DNA of 64,000 nucleotides from Gnetum montanum. Lineage: Eukaryota; Streptophyta; Gnetopsida; Gnetales; Gnetaceae. The first letter of the stretch is position 1; each line of letters starts with the position of its first letter. Under the pieces are notes generated by a model that saw only the letters and a list, made by a program, of their open reading frames with translations, made no database searches and was not told where the DNA came from. Both the position numbers and the translations under genes were made by a program. Below, one piece after another: positions 1-10,263 of the stretch. The stretch lies in assembly GCA_015680685.1 (NCBI GenBank), contig MNCI01037900.1:402373-466372 (forward strand). The letters run 5' to 3'.

Positions 1-70
1 GGATCTCTCCCTTACAACTCAGTCATGGGGGAGATGGCCACCTATGCTAACCATATGGGGCCCTCAGTTC

Positions 71-185
71 TTTTTCAGTTTTTGTTTTACACATTTTTGT
101 TTTACAAGTTTTTGTTTTACAACGTTTTTTTTTACACATTTTTGTTTTACGCTTTCTTTAACCCTTCTTATTTTTGTTTTACAAA
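71..185 (+). repeat. T-rich tandem tract after pol (TTTTTGTTTTACA units)
   Basis: About six imperfect copies of a 14-17 nt unit, TTTTTGTTTTACA plus 1-3 bases, lie directly after the pol end. Related T/pyrimidine-rich tracts occupy the same place in A (about 23205-23290), C (minus, about 39280-39350), D (minus, about 46735-46830) and B (minus, about 15200-15310). The apparent Phe/Cys-rich reading frames here are by-products of the repeat, not genes. Confidence 0.7.
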
Positions 186-205
186 ATCGTTATACTTTTC
201 TATTT

Positions 206-228
206 TGTGTGTGTGTGTGTGTGTGTGT
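206..228. repeat. (TG)n microsatellite
   Basis: A run of alternating T and G of about 23 bases lies in the 3' non-coding region of E1. The matching place in A (about 23300) has only a short trace (tgtgtgtttg), so the expansion is specific to this copy. Confidence 0.85.
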
Positions 229-1173
229 CATCCACCATGTAAGTTCGTCACCCAATAAGTGTTCAAGCCGATGGGATGAACTATTTTTCATTAATTGCTA
301 ATGTTTGGTTTTTACCTTTAAGTTCCAATGTTGATACTAAGGTATGTCTCTTTTGATATGGCAGGTAATGAGATCACTTCATCCATCCATCCATCAAAGT
401 CTATGGTTTCCCTTGGCTTGGAAATGTACAGTTCCCTTTTCTAATAAGAACTTTAATGAACCGGTGACTAGGCATTCCTCAAACCGAGGAAGGACTCAAG
501 GATTGCAAAGGGTGTGACTTCAAGGGAAATTGGTGCTCTTGTGTTGGTCATTCACTTGGGTGCTTGGTTGTTTTCTTCTTGAGTTTTCTTACCGTTCAGA
601 TGTTACCCAATAATCAGAAGCTGAGACAATAAAAATAAGAAGTCTTTGCATGGTGTGGTCCCCACGCATAAAAACACAAAACACAAAAAAAAACCAAAGT
701 GAGGATTCAAAGCACACCCCTTAGATGAAATAAAATTTGGGCTACAAGCACTGGTTATGGAACCAAAGTGTTCCCTCTAACTAAGGTTCTTCTCGCTTCC
801 CATTCTCTCCTTTGTTTCGTCGAAATGGTGGTGGCTCTTTGAAGATGCATCCTTGTTATCCAAGTGGATGGTTTAACCAAATGCATTGATGTGAAGTCAC
901 TGGAAGTGGTTGGTTTGAGCCGGAGTTGGAATGAGATTGCCAAGTTGCAGTAATCATAAAACACACAAGGGGTTGTACACCACCTTGTCCTTGGGATCCC
1001 ATTCCACCATCTTCTTTTCATCCTTATCTCCATTGTTCACCTCATTGCCAGTTATATCATTAGTGTATATATTTTGGTTGATGCATTGTTTTCTTTTTGG
1101 TAAAGTCTAGCGGTTAAGACTTTAACTCTTGTTCCAAAGGACATTCCCAGAGCCTACGGACTCTTTGAAGGTG

Positions 1174-1230
1174 GGATTGTCAGGGCATTAAGGGCATGAG
1201 CCTACTTTGGGGAGGACCCACTGACATTCC
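1174..1230 (+). other. Conserved 3'-region hairpin, E1 copy
   Basis: Arms GGATTGTCAG (1174-1183) and CTGACATTCC (1221-1230) can pair. The enclosed loop begins GGCATTAAGGGCATGAGCC and ends with a small hairpin, TGGG-GAGGA-CCCA. The same loop is found in A, B, C and D, while the stem sequence changes in a compensating way. That points to a structure acting in the RNA (packaging, export or translation are possible). Function is inferred; only the pairing and conservation are seen. Confidence 0.6.
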
Positions 1231-1559
1231 TATTTGGAACATTAGTTAAATTCTTTTCCTTAACATTTTGCAATTAATTTTATTTTTTTTATTTCCATCT
1301 TGACATCCATTTCACTGATGCCATAGTTGTCCCTTTTTACCTATCTTTCTTACTCTCTTTTCTTTCTCCATTCTAACGCTACCGACGGTTCGTGATTAGT
1401 CATGGGGGTACGGGGTCTACTTTTTCAATTTTTCTCCTAAGCCCCAGATTTTTTTGTTTCTCTTCCTAACCCCTACACCTTCGGTAGTCATCATCTATAT
1501 CTTTCCAGGTCCATATCAGCCATACCACAACCTAGCCAATGGATTTACACCGAAGCAAG

Positions 1560-1619
1560 GTATTATTTACTTAATGATTCAATTACCCTTGCTAATATAT
1601 GATTGTGTTGTGTGTGCAG
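1560..1619 (+). other. Putative 60-nt intron, E1 copy
   Basis: The donor is GCAAG|GTATTA. A branch-site-like GCTAATAT lies about 30 nt before the end, and the acceptor TGTGTGTGCAG is followed directly by ATGG. A, C and E6 have an intron of exactly the same length with the same signals, and D has a 55-nt version. Plant introns this short are near the lower limit but known. A spliced mRNA would place ATGG right at the exon junction, as expected for a spliced 3' reading frame of an LTR element. Confidence 0.55.
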
Positions 1620-1864
1620 ATGGTAATCATACAACAACGGAATGGATCTGGAGCAACCACTTGGAATGGAGCAACGCTGAAGCAGCTATGCAAGGAGCAA
1701 GATTGATAATGCGCTTACGGATGGACAATGGAAGGCGCAATCTCAGCGTTGGCAGCAACAAGACTCTTCTCTCTTCTTCTCTTATATTCTCTCTCCTCTT
1801 TTCTCTCAACTGTCAACTGTGGTCTGATGTCATTGTAATAAGGTGTTCACCCTTGTTGTCATGA
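1613..1864 (+). other. Small open frame over the 3' splice junction
   Basis: The frame beginning Cys-Ala-Asp-Gly-Asn-His runs without a stop for about 80 codons. The same frame is open for about 70 codons in A (from 24169) and C (minus, from 37872) and is broken by a frameshift in E6. A Trp-Ile-Trp motif is shared. In the alternative frame, starting at the ATG after the splice acceptor, the peptide is only 28 codons and ends at a TGA shared with A and C. I recognise no domain. It may be a shrunken remnant of the ORF3 position seen in B and D. Confidence 0.3.
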
Positions 1865-1989
1865 ACACCAGTTGTGTCAAGTCTTGTAATAATGAACCGT
1901 TCACATGTCATTCCATTAGTTCCATTCTCCTCAATAATCCCATACCTACCTGATATCATTGTAAGGAACTCAAGGATAAGTTTTCATTC

Positions 1990-2002
1990 AGTCATGGGGG
2001 TA
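1990..2002 (+). promoter_or_regulatory. Polypurine-tract-like primer site before the 3' LTR
   Basis: AGTCATGGGGGTA directly precedes the LTR start TGATGAG. This is where reverse transcription primes plus-strand synthesis. The tract is G-rich rather than fully purine. The same AGTCATGGGGG word recurs at 21-31 and 1398-1408. Confidence 0.6.
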
Positions 2003-2027
2003 TGATGAGATGCAGATTGCACATGCC

Positions 2028-2099
2028 GCGATATCGCATACGCGATATCGCGTACGTGACATTGCGTCATTCCCTACGATATCACGTACGCGATATCGC
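2028..2099 (+). promoter_or_regulatory. GCGATATCGC palindrome array upstream of TATA
   Basis: Three perfect GCGATATCGC palindromes lie at 2028-2037, 2042-2051 and 2090-2099. A near-copy (acGATATCac) is at 2076-2085 and a degenerate one at 2056-2065. Neighbouring units are 14 bp apart. The array sits just upstream of the TATA box, so it is placed to act as a promoter or enhancer element. Versions of it occur in the LTRs of A, C, D and E6. Confidence 0.6.
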
Positions 2100-2115
2100 A
2101 GTCCGCTGCCATATC

Positions 2116-2296
2116 TATAAATAAGAGGCGGCACTCCCCTCATTTCACATCCTAGGCGTAAAGTAGCAAAGCTCTGGCGGATTGATCACCCCAGAGATAG
2201 AATATTTTCCATGTGCCCGCAGTAGGAGTCCCCCAAGTGAACGGTTCTTTATTCGAGCGGCTTTGTACCTGAATGCAAGTTGTGTACGACAATAAA
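2116..2296 (+). promoter_or_regulatory. LTR core promoter (TATAAATA) and poly(A) signal (AATAAA)
   Basis: TATAAATA at 2116-2123 is followed by 'agaggc' as in every LTR of this family. AATAAA at 2291-2296 follows about 170 nt later. In A's 5' LTR the same pair is at 16063-16070 and 16239-16244. Transcription would start about 30 nt after the TATA box and end shortly after AATAAA. Confidence 0.65.
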
Positions 2297-3089
2297 GACA
2301 AGCTTTGTGGATAAACCTTACAGTGCATGGATAGGTTTAATTAATGTTATTTACTACTTTCCTAGTGACACGGCATGAGTACGACTTGGTTACGAGCGTT
2401 GACGAACGTGTACGGCTAGCCAAGGAATCGGCTACTCATCTTGAATAGATTCTCTTAACCCTTTCCTCCCAGAGCGTGGGACAAGTACGACTTAATTACG
2501 AGCATCTACAGATGTGTACGGCTAGTCAAGGAATCGGCTGCTTGTCACACATAGGTTAGTTAAGTGCCTCAGTACGACCGCTTCGAGCACGTGCGTTACG
2601 TGTGGTGATCCCAGTAACGATTAGCATTTGGTAGCCACAGTTGCACAGTTTAGGGTGTGTACGGTAAGTGGGAATGGATGCTGACGCTAGGACTTAGTGC
2701 TGTAGTTAGAGTTAGTTAGTTTCTCAACCCTTCACTCTCATAGCTTAGGAGATAAACCGAAAAATACCAAAAAAAACATATACCTCAAACTTGCTTAACC
2801 ATACACCGTGACACATACAAGCAAGCCTGGGAAGACAACAAACGATTAACCCCAAGTGTTTCTTGTGGTGTTAAGGCATTTAGTCTGCGGAGTTCAACCA
2901 GATCGCGCGTACACGCTCATATTTGTATGGTTGAGTGTAGGGGTACCTCGCCACTCATCACTTGGCCTATGTATTCTTTATTGAAGAAGAATTAAGATTT
3001 TAGGTGGATGATGAAACCCAATGGAGCTTCGACATATTAAAAGAAAAATAACCAATAAACCAATGCTTATAGTTCTAGATTTTTGAAGC

Positions 3090-3405
3090 TTTTTTAGGTG
3101 AAGGTGGATGCAAGTGGATTTACCCTTGGTGGGGTACTTTCACAAGAAGGTAGTCCTCTTGATTTCTTTTCTAAAAGGTTAAATGAGTCAAGGAAAAAAT
3201 ATAATGTATATGAGAAGGATTTTTATCCTATTCATCAAGGAATCAAGCATTAAAGGCATTACTTGTTGCCCAATGAACTCACTTTGATGACAGACCACAA
3301 TGCACTACAATTTCTCATCTCTCAAAAGAAGTTGAATGCAAAGCACATAGAGTGGATTACATAATTTCAAGAGTCTACTTTTATTTTGAGGTGAAAAAGT
3401 GAGAA
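3090..3405 (+). pseudogene. RNase H fragment of a chromovirus-like Ty3/gypsy element
   Basis: The plus-strand translation shows the gypsy RNase H order: VDASGFTLGGVLSQEG at the N-terminal Asp, then DFFSKRLNESRKKYNVYEKD, a stop, LTLMTDHNALQFL, and HIEWIT near the end. It breaks at about 3405, just where the domain should run on into the spacer before integrase. Internal stops show it is dead. Sequence 2961-3089 between the E1 LTR and this fragment is unassigned, probably the upstream part of the same relic. Confidence 0.75.
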
Positions 3406-4988
3406 ATAAAATAGGATCGAAAGAGATGTTCCTACACTAGCTCTCCCACCCTTCAAAAAGTGAACTCATGTTAACAAGGAAGTAGGGGTAAGAGTGATCC
3501 CTCATTTATAAAGTTTCATTTCATGGAATCATAAAGCATCATCAACAAAGTAATCCTTTCAAAGGATCAAGTACTTACACCTCTTCACTCTCTAAGTTCT
3601 TGAATCTTCTCTCCACTTGAATACAATTTTCTTCCTCTTTATTAAATGCTTAAAGTGATCAATAACCTTCTTCAACTTATTAATGCTACCTTGTGTGATT
3701 TTCTCATCAACTAGTTCATGATAGTACACAAGATCTTTAATATTAAACATAAAAAAATACCATCATCATTTGGTAAATCAATCTCAAATGCATTATTATT
3801 AATTATATGTCTAATTCTAAAAGAACAAATCTACTTAACTTTTAACTTGGAGAAGTTGACACCTCTCAATATCTTCTTCTTCAAGTGAATTCAAACTAAA
3901 TCAAAAATAGCAAATTTAGGCTTCTAATTATCCTCATTTATCTTATTAACTCTCTCTATAGCCTTCTTCTCAAGATTTACCTTCACTTACACATGGAGAT
4001 CCCTCATCTCTTGCATAAAAATGCCAAGTTGAGCTTCTCTCTCAAAGATCTTCAAATGGTTCATCATCATAGGGTAAAAATCATAATTTACCTAAAATGG
4101 GCTTTTATCAATGATAACATGAAAATAATTATTATAAGAAAATTTAACATGACATAGCAAATTTTTCCACCAATTTGATCATCCATCACATAAACATCTC
4201 AAAATGTTTAGCAAGGATTTATTAACCATCTCTATTTGACCATCACATTGTGGATGATATGCACTAGAAAAATTTAAATTTGTCCCTAACATCATCCAAA
4301 GTGACCTCCAAAAATAAATATTAAATTTGGATTCTTTATCACTAATAATGTTCAAAGAAATACCATGCAAAAAAATCCTAGAAAAATAAATTTGCCACAT
4401 GAGAAGCATCACTCATCATTTTGCATAGAATAAAGTGTGTCACCTTGGAAAACATGTTTACAAAAATAAGAATAGCATCATTTCCACTCTTGGTCTTTGG
4501 AATACTACTTACAAAATCCATTGATACACTTTTTCATAACCCCTTGAGAATTGGCAAAGGTATGTAATGTCCATCCACTTCTTTATCTCCTTTGAATTTC
4601 TAACATATCAAACATACCTTCATATAGTTGGAAACTTTAGTTGCCATAGCTAGCCAAAACTAGTGCCTAGTCATAACCTCTAATTTGTTATCCCTTCCCA
4701 TATGACCTACCATGCCATTGTAATGCTAATCAAATAAAATCTTTTTCCTAAAATCATAATTATGAATACATACCTTTCTATTTTTTAATAACAGTTTATC
4801 TTGAATATGATAGTTCCTCCATTGGTCTATCTTACTCAATAATAGTTCCTAGAGACTTCTCCAAACCTGACCAAAATATATATCATGTTTATACATATCA
4901 ACAAAATCACCCATACCTTTCACATGAGGCACGTTGAGCTTCACCACATACATCCTAGACAATGCATTAGCCACCACATTGGTTTTTT
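3406..4988 (-). pseudogene. Inverted block: RNase H end and integrase of a chromovirus-like element
   Basis: Read on the minus strand from 4988, the block begins NVVANALSR, the usual end of gypsy RNase H. The integrase core follows: a segment with VSMDFVSSIPKTKSGNDAI (first catalytic Asp), then LNIISDKESKF (second Asp), then YHPQCDGQIEMVNKS (catalytic Glu), at about 4560-4200. Integrase C-terminal motifs lie at about 3840-3650 (INNNAFEIDLPND). The order is continuous with the RNase H fragment at 3090-3405 if this block is flipped, so an inversion is the simplest reading. Stops and frameshifts are present throughout. Confidence 0.7.
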
Positions 4989-5410
4989 CACTTCTATGCT
5001 TCCCTTGAAGAAGAATACATTAAGGGATATCAGATTATCCAAGTTGAAAGCTAAGAAGATGAGTTGTTTCAAAATTAGGAATACAATTAATGATAATTCT
5101 TTTGAGATTGATTTACCAAATGATGTTTGTATGTTTTTTGTATTTAATGGTATAGATCTTTTGCACTATCATGGACCAATTAATGAGAAAATCATACAAG
5201 GCAGTATCAATGAGTTGAAGGGGGCTACTAATTAATCCAAGAAGAGGAGGGAAATTGTACTTAAATGGAAAGAGTCTCTAAGCACTCAGGGAGTGAAAAG
5301 GCATGAACACTTGATCCATTAGAAGGATCAATCCACTAATAATGTTGTATAAGTCCATGAGATCAAACTTTATGAGTGGGGATTCACTTCTACCCCTACC
5401 TCTTCTAATC
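4989..5410 (+). pseudogene. Second integrase C-terminus, plus strand
   Basis: A plus-strand frame contains SKLKAKKMSCFKI, INDNSFEIDLPND and a downstream FNGIDLLHYHGP, the C-terminal end of gypsy integrase. It is an inverted copy of the segment at 3480-3850. The similarity runs on into 5377-5410 ('cacttctacccctacctctt' against the reverse complement near 3470-3500). The two copies therefore form inverted repeats around the integrase core. Confidence 0.65.
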
Positions 5411-6590
5411 CCCTTTTCTTCTTCCTAAAAGTCATTTTTGTAGGTTTTGAACATTAGAAAGACACATGGGAGGGAATGAATGTCTTGGCTGAATGTAGGA
5501 ACTTCACAACTAACATCTAACAATGATTGAACATGTCTAGATTGTAGTTGAGATGTGTCTATACAATGAAAGATGTCTTTACTAAGAAATCTCTTTATCA
5601 TTGAAGATGTCTCTAGTGAGACATCTCTACCTAGTAAGAGATGTCTTCCATCTTCTAGAGACATCTCCTAGAAATCAAAGGCATCTCTCCTACAAGTTGG
5701 ATTTCTCATAAAGACATCTTTACAAGCCCAACAATGATCCATACGACCAAGGAAACTTCTAGTTTGGCCATCTCAAATTGGAAAATAGCTAAAAAAGAGG
5801 AGAAAAAGATGGAAATTAATAATCTTCAAGTTAAACTTGAGGAATTGTTTCTAGGATTCTTTTCTTTATTTTCCAAAAAAATATTGATGTTATTTTACGT
5901 TATGTACCATCATCATGAGATGGTTATGAGTTGAGTGGTTGGCAAGAGAGTGTCATGAGAACACATTGAATAAGTGCATGATTAGGTTACAACTCAAGGT
6001 CAATTGTGTGTATGTTTTTCCTATGTGTTCTTATGTTCTTACTTGTGTGTTGATATGTCAATTCTAAGTTGTGGAAGAGATTCTCATTTAGTTGTGCCTT
6101 GCATTAAGAAAAATCATTGTGTGGTTATATAACCTTATGCTTTGAAATATCATTAAGTGTTTGTAAGTGAATTCGATGTATGTGGAATGTAGAATCCTAT
6201 TATAATCCTATCTTTCATTAATTAAAATAGCTATTTTTATCATTTTCTAGCATACTAAATTAGCTTTCATAATATCTCAATTTAGTAGAAATTGAAGGTT
6301 AAATTAATAGAACTGAACCTACTAAAATATTTCATCTTAAATAATTGATCATGATTTTTTGAGGATATTTTTTATAAGCATGGAAAAAACCATATTTCCT
6401 ATGCTACCCTCATCCATGAGCCTTAAAGCATTGGGAAGGTTGTTAAGTCCAAGGAATAGACTCAAGCAACAAAGGAGAGATGAATGTAACTCAAAAAAAT
6501 CAAACATTAACCCTTGTTAACAAGCCCATATCAAAGAAGATGATTGATACAAGATGACTCTTCAATAAAAAATACAATGAGGATGTGACA
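5411..6590. other. Decayed non-coding sequence, possibly an LTR remnant
   Basis: No gene is recognisable. Around 5500-5730 'gatgtct' and 'gacatct' words recur about ten times in both orientations (for example agacatctctacctag and aagagatgtcttcc). This kind of U3 repetition is seen in plant LTRs, and the position after an integrase C-terminus would fit a chromovirus 3' LTR. No boundaries or target duplication can be set. The stretch 5940-6590 shows nothing clear. Confidence 0.3.
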
Positions 6591-6599
6591 TTGAACAAA

Positions 6600-7440
6600 A
6601 TCAAGGCAAAGTTGTGGCAAGAAGATTCAAAAAAAATAAGGGTGTATATTATGAAGAAATATTTGCACTATTTTTAAGATTTGATATAATCAAATTTATC
6701 TCATTTTCTACTCATAGTAATTTTTTAACTCCACCAAATGGGTATAAATTTATCCCTCCTCAATCACTACTTAAAGGAAGAATTCTACATCTCCCAACCT
6801 TAAGGTTTCATCAACAAAGGCTAAGAAGAAAATGTGTGCAAGCTTAATAAAGTATTTTATGATTTGAATCAAGCTCCAATAGCTTAGTTTAGGAGGATAA
6901 ATGATTATTTTATTAGGAAAGAATACATGTCATCATTATATGAGCCTAGGCTTTATCACAAATACATTGGTTCTCATTTTATTATATGTGGATGATATTA
7001 TTTTTGTTACCTCTAATGATAAGCTTGTTAAATAATTTAAAAGAGTCATAAAGGATGAATTTGAAATGATTAATCTTGGATATTTCAAATATTTCTTGGG
7101 GATACATGTGAATTAAAGGCTCGATGGATCAATTACTCTTCATCAAAGCAAATTTTTCCAAACCATGTTGGAAAGATATGGCATGCAGAATATATAATCT
7201 AAGAATACTCCTCTCCCTTTTAATATTCAAATTTTAAAAAATGATACATCCCTTTTCATTGATGCCTTATTTTATAGAATTATCATTGTATTTTTAACAT
7301 TTCTTTTTCATATTAGAATTCATGTAGAATATGTTATCTCATATTTGGGTAAATTTATGGTTGAACCAAGACAAGGTCACATGATTATCTTGAAGCATCT
7401 CCTAATGCATCTCATAAAAGGAAGACTCTAATAATGAAGA
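6600..7440 (+). pseudogene. Ty1/copia reverse transcriptase-RNase H relic
   Basis: The translation gives VVARRFKKNKGVYYEEIFA (copia RT start), then after a gap KVFYDLNQAP, YEPRLYHKY, and LLYVDDIIFVTSND with the YVDD catalytic box at 6985-6996. Next come DEFEMINLGYFKYFLGIHV and SKFFQTMLERYGM, the RT-RNase H linker. The middle of RT is missing or scrambled at about 6720-6830, and several stops interrupt the rest. The neighbours share no obvious LTRs. Active-site Asp codons survive, but the gene is dead. Confidence 0.8.
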
Positions 7441-8379
7441 TAGGAGAAATTAAATTGAAGCTTACCTTATTCTAAATGAGGAAATAATAATATTTTTAAC
7501 CTAATGTGTCCTTATATCATTTTATTTTCCATGACATTGTAGAAGTTAGATCTATTTTCATGTTGTTGCATGATTAATGTAGCATGGGTTCATGTCACAA
7601 TTTAATATGTCACATGATCTGATTTTATATTTCAAATATGAGAGGGAAGAATAATTTAATATGACGTAAAAATATTAGTCCTCCAATGCCACATCTCATG
7701 CATCTCTTCCTTGGAATCAGCTAAGGCCCCATGTGGTCATTCCCCATGTATTCAAATCACATGAATTACATAGGTGACATGTCCTCATGAATTGGGATCA
7801 TAAGTATCCTATCCTTGTGATTTCTTTATGACTAGGTAGAGTCATTTATATTCATAATAGAGTTAAGAGTGATCTTAAGAATCTCCTCACTTTTCTATTT
7901 ATGTGATGTGTGGACTCTCATCAAACTAGGGGTAATTTTATGTGAAGACTTCATTGTAGCATGAAAAAAAGCTTGAAGTAATAGAAGAAGAAGAATTTGC
8001 CTTCATATTATTATCTCATTTTAGTTGTTTCATCTATTTCATTTTCATTTCAAATTTTCATTATTTTATTAATTTCAACCTTGTTTTAATTCTATATCAC
8101 TCTTATTATCATTAAAGAGAAGAAAAAATAAGAAGATCTTATTGAAGATCAATCTTCATTATTGTTCTTTGTTACTTCCTTATTGTTGCAGGTCTGAGAA
8201 GATATTTCAAGCTCAAGGAGGAGTTTCCTACCCTTCCAATAATCCATCAAAGAAGAAATAGAAAGAGTTCTACTAAAAATTCTTCAATACTTATGGTGTT
8301 AAAGGCATTCAAATCATAACCATGTTAGGCAACTCTTATTGGTACTAGATCACCAACAATATCCTCTGCCTGTAGAGCA
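7441..8379. other. No recognisable gene
   Basis: AT-rich DNA downstream of the copia relic. Some of it may be the 3' end and LTR of that element (for example 'ccatgtggtcattccccatg' near 7730), but I found no LTR termini, primer site or coding motif that would define it. Confidence 0.3.
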
Positions 8380-8900
8380 TAATTTATGCTTAATTTTAGC
8401 ATCATTTTGGGGTTGATTTTGGCATCCCCATGAGACCACAAGCTATCCATGAGCTGACTATGACTCATGGTATTAACAAAGGATTTATCATAATCTCACT
8501 AATCCATGGTATTGCAAAGAACAAAAGGCCTAATATTATAAAGAATAAAATGCCTTATTTCAACTAATCATGACTTTACCATGAATTTTCATATTATATC
8601 ATGAGTCAACCATGACGTGTGATGGTAATGAAAATTACTTAGAGGCCATAGGTAAAAATTTGACATATTTTGTGTTAACCACAGCCTAATCATGACTCAT
8701 CATTAGGTCATTAAAACTACTTCACAACTCATGGTCAATATACCATGATCCAACCAATATCTGTGGTCCAAGCCCTAATCTTTGGGGTAGGTCATGAGCT
8801 AATCACAACCCATGTTCAACCATCATAACCTAACCATGAGTCCAACACAAATCATGATCTACACAACCATAATTGAGCCACCTCTCATGGTCCTAGTTAT
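8380..8900. repeat. CATG/CATGA word-rich degenerate repeat
   Basis: Words such as catgag, catgac, ccatgat, catggt and ccatga recur more than twenty times in about 520 bp, often as 'aaccatga' or 'tcatgact'. Spacing is irregular, so it is not a clean tandem satellite. It could be a decayed array of a short palindromic motif. No reading frame spans it. Confidence 0.4.
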
Positions 8901-8959
8901 GGTTATTTTTTCAATTAAAATTTGAAGCTAGACTAACCAATTTCAAAAGCAAAAAAAGA

Positions 8960-9290
8960 ATCTTATTTTTACTTCACCCTCTAAGAAAAGTGTGGTGATT
9001 AAAGAAATCAACTTCTTATGTTCATTCTTCTCCTGTTTCCATAACTTCATTATCTTATCTAAGAAAGTTAGTTTACCAATCTTAATCTTAAGAGCGGTAA
9101 CTTCACATATTAATGTTAAGAAAGAGGTTTACTCATGCTCAAACTCTAATACATAATGATATAGATTACTTTTCAAATTAAGATAAATTTACTACAATTT
9201 AACAAAATTTTCTTTAATACATTCATACATTTCCTTAATGGTTTTGACCTCTTCATCATCACTTAGATCTTCTCTTCATCTTTATATGTT
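8960..9290 (-). pseudogene. Ty1/copia gag C-terminal relic
   Basis: Minus-strand frames give a charged, helical sequence: REDLSDDEEVKTIKEMYEC, LEFEHE, ALKIKIGKLTFLDKIMKL. This resembles the coiled-coil C-terminal part of copia Gag, as also seen at 61294-61554 in the copia-type element. Stops interrupt it and no zinc knuckle is visible. The following 9291-10258 shows nothing identifiable. Confidence 0.4.
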
Positions 9291-10258
9291 AAAGTGATGT
9301 TGGTAATTTTCATATAAAAAAGATAAGAGTTGGAGTAATCTCCATCCTCGACCTTCACTTTACTTACTTCCTTGGATTATCTCTAAGGAGAAATCCATTT
9401 TGGTTTGATATGTTCTGAGGAGTGTTACTTGGGTTTGCTAAGTATTTGTGTTTTTTCCTTAGTGGATTTCAATGTACTTCACAAGAGCATCACTTTGTTC
9501 TCAACCTTGCAAGTATTAAATATGTCACTTGTCACCGTGGTACATCATAGCTATAATATTTACACCAACATAGTGTTACTCATCATTATGATGTGGTATT
9601 ATTTTTTCTTATTTGTTGACATTCGTTAATATGGTTGTTCACATTATTTTGTAATTATTACATATAATTGTGACTAGTTATTCTATCTATGCAACATTTT
9701 ACATATCTTAAAAATTAATGCACTAATGTTTGAATTTATATATTAATTTCATTCTTATACATGTCTTGCTATTAAGTTTCTTATTTTTAATGCTATAAAC
9801 TTCACAGCAATGTTCTTGGAGTCCTATGGGATACTCAAATTGGAGATTTATTATTTACCTTGCAGGGAATGTATAACATCTGAGGATCTACCACTATGGT
9901 ATCCTCTACCACTGATAAAATTTTAACATTAGAAAAGTGATGAGCATTACCATGCACATCAATGAGTGTGTTCCTTGTGTTTTTGTTTAATTTACTCTTA
10001 GCAATTATTTTTAGATATTAAATTTTATTAGAACTCATTCAACCTCCATTTTAAGTTTAATGATTCATAAGTAATATCAAAGCTTAGTTATCATTCCCAA
10101 ATTTAAAAATCCAAAAGAATAAAAGGATAGGAAATATTACTTGCATGACTACCTCTCTTCAGTGGCATTAACTATATCTTTTAGAAAGCATGTATGCAAA
10201 TGTACTTAGAATCATTTAAGTTTGATGTATGGTAAAGTGTAATCAAGGAATATAAAGC

Positions 10259-10263
10259 ACCAT
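10259..10263. repeat. Target-site duplication ACCAT, left side of element B
   Basis: ACCAT directly precedes the left LTR of B. The identical five bases follow the right LTR at 34672-34676. Gypsy elements make 5-bp duplications, so this pair bounds one insertion of about 24.4 kb. Confidence 0.85.

Larger units (their letters stand above)
1..2960 (+). mobile_element. E1: 3' end of a tRNA-Asp-type Ty3/gypsy element, plus strand
   Basis: The window opens just past the pol stop of a gypsy element. Bases 1-60 match the post-pol segment of element A at 23130-23190, and the rest follows A in order: T-rich tract, conserved hairpin, short intron, polypurine tract, 3' LTR. No coding domain is visible because gag-pol lies outside the window. 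The LTR is 958 bp, longer than A's 798 bp, so this is a related subfamily. The sequence after the LTR (cttgg from 2961) is the expected target duplication, but its partner is off-window. Orientation is certain from the order of parts. Confidence 0.85.
2003..2960 (+). repeat. 3' LTR of E1
   Basis: The block starts TGATGAG and ends CTCATCA, a 7-bp inverted terminus. Its tail, including ggtacctcgccactcatca, matches the LTRs of A, C and D. Inside, in order: palindrome array (2028-2099), TATA box (2116-2123), and poly(A) signal AATAAA (2291-2296), giving a readable U3-R-U5 layout. It is longest among its relatives because of extra sequence with repeated 'acgagc...tgtacggctag...ggaatcggct' segments at about 2390-2550. 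Confidence 0.9.

Noticed and set aside
25-301. Phe/Cys-rich open frames at the window start
   Set aside because: They are translations of the T-rich tandem tract and the TG repeat, not hydrophobic proteins.
1095-1140. tRNA A-box-like sequence (tctagcggttaagac) in the E1 3' region
   Set aside because: No B box at a proper distance, and the anticodon-arm pairing is not kept in element A, so a tRNA origin is not supported.
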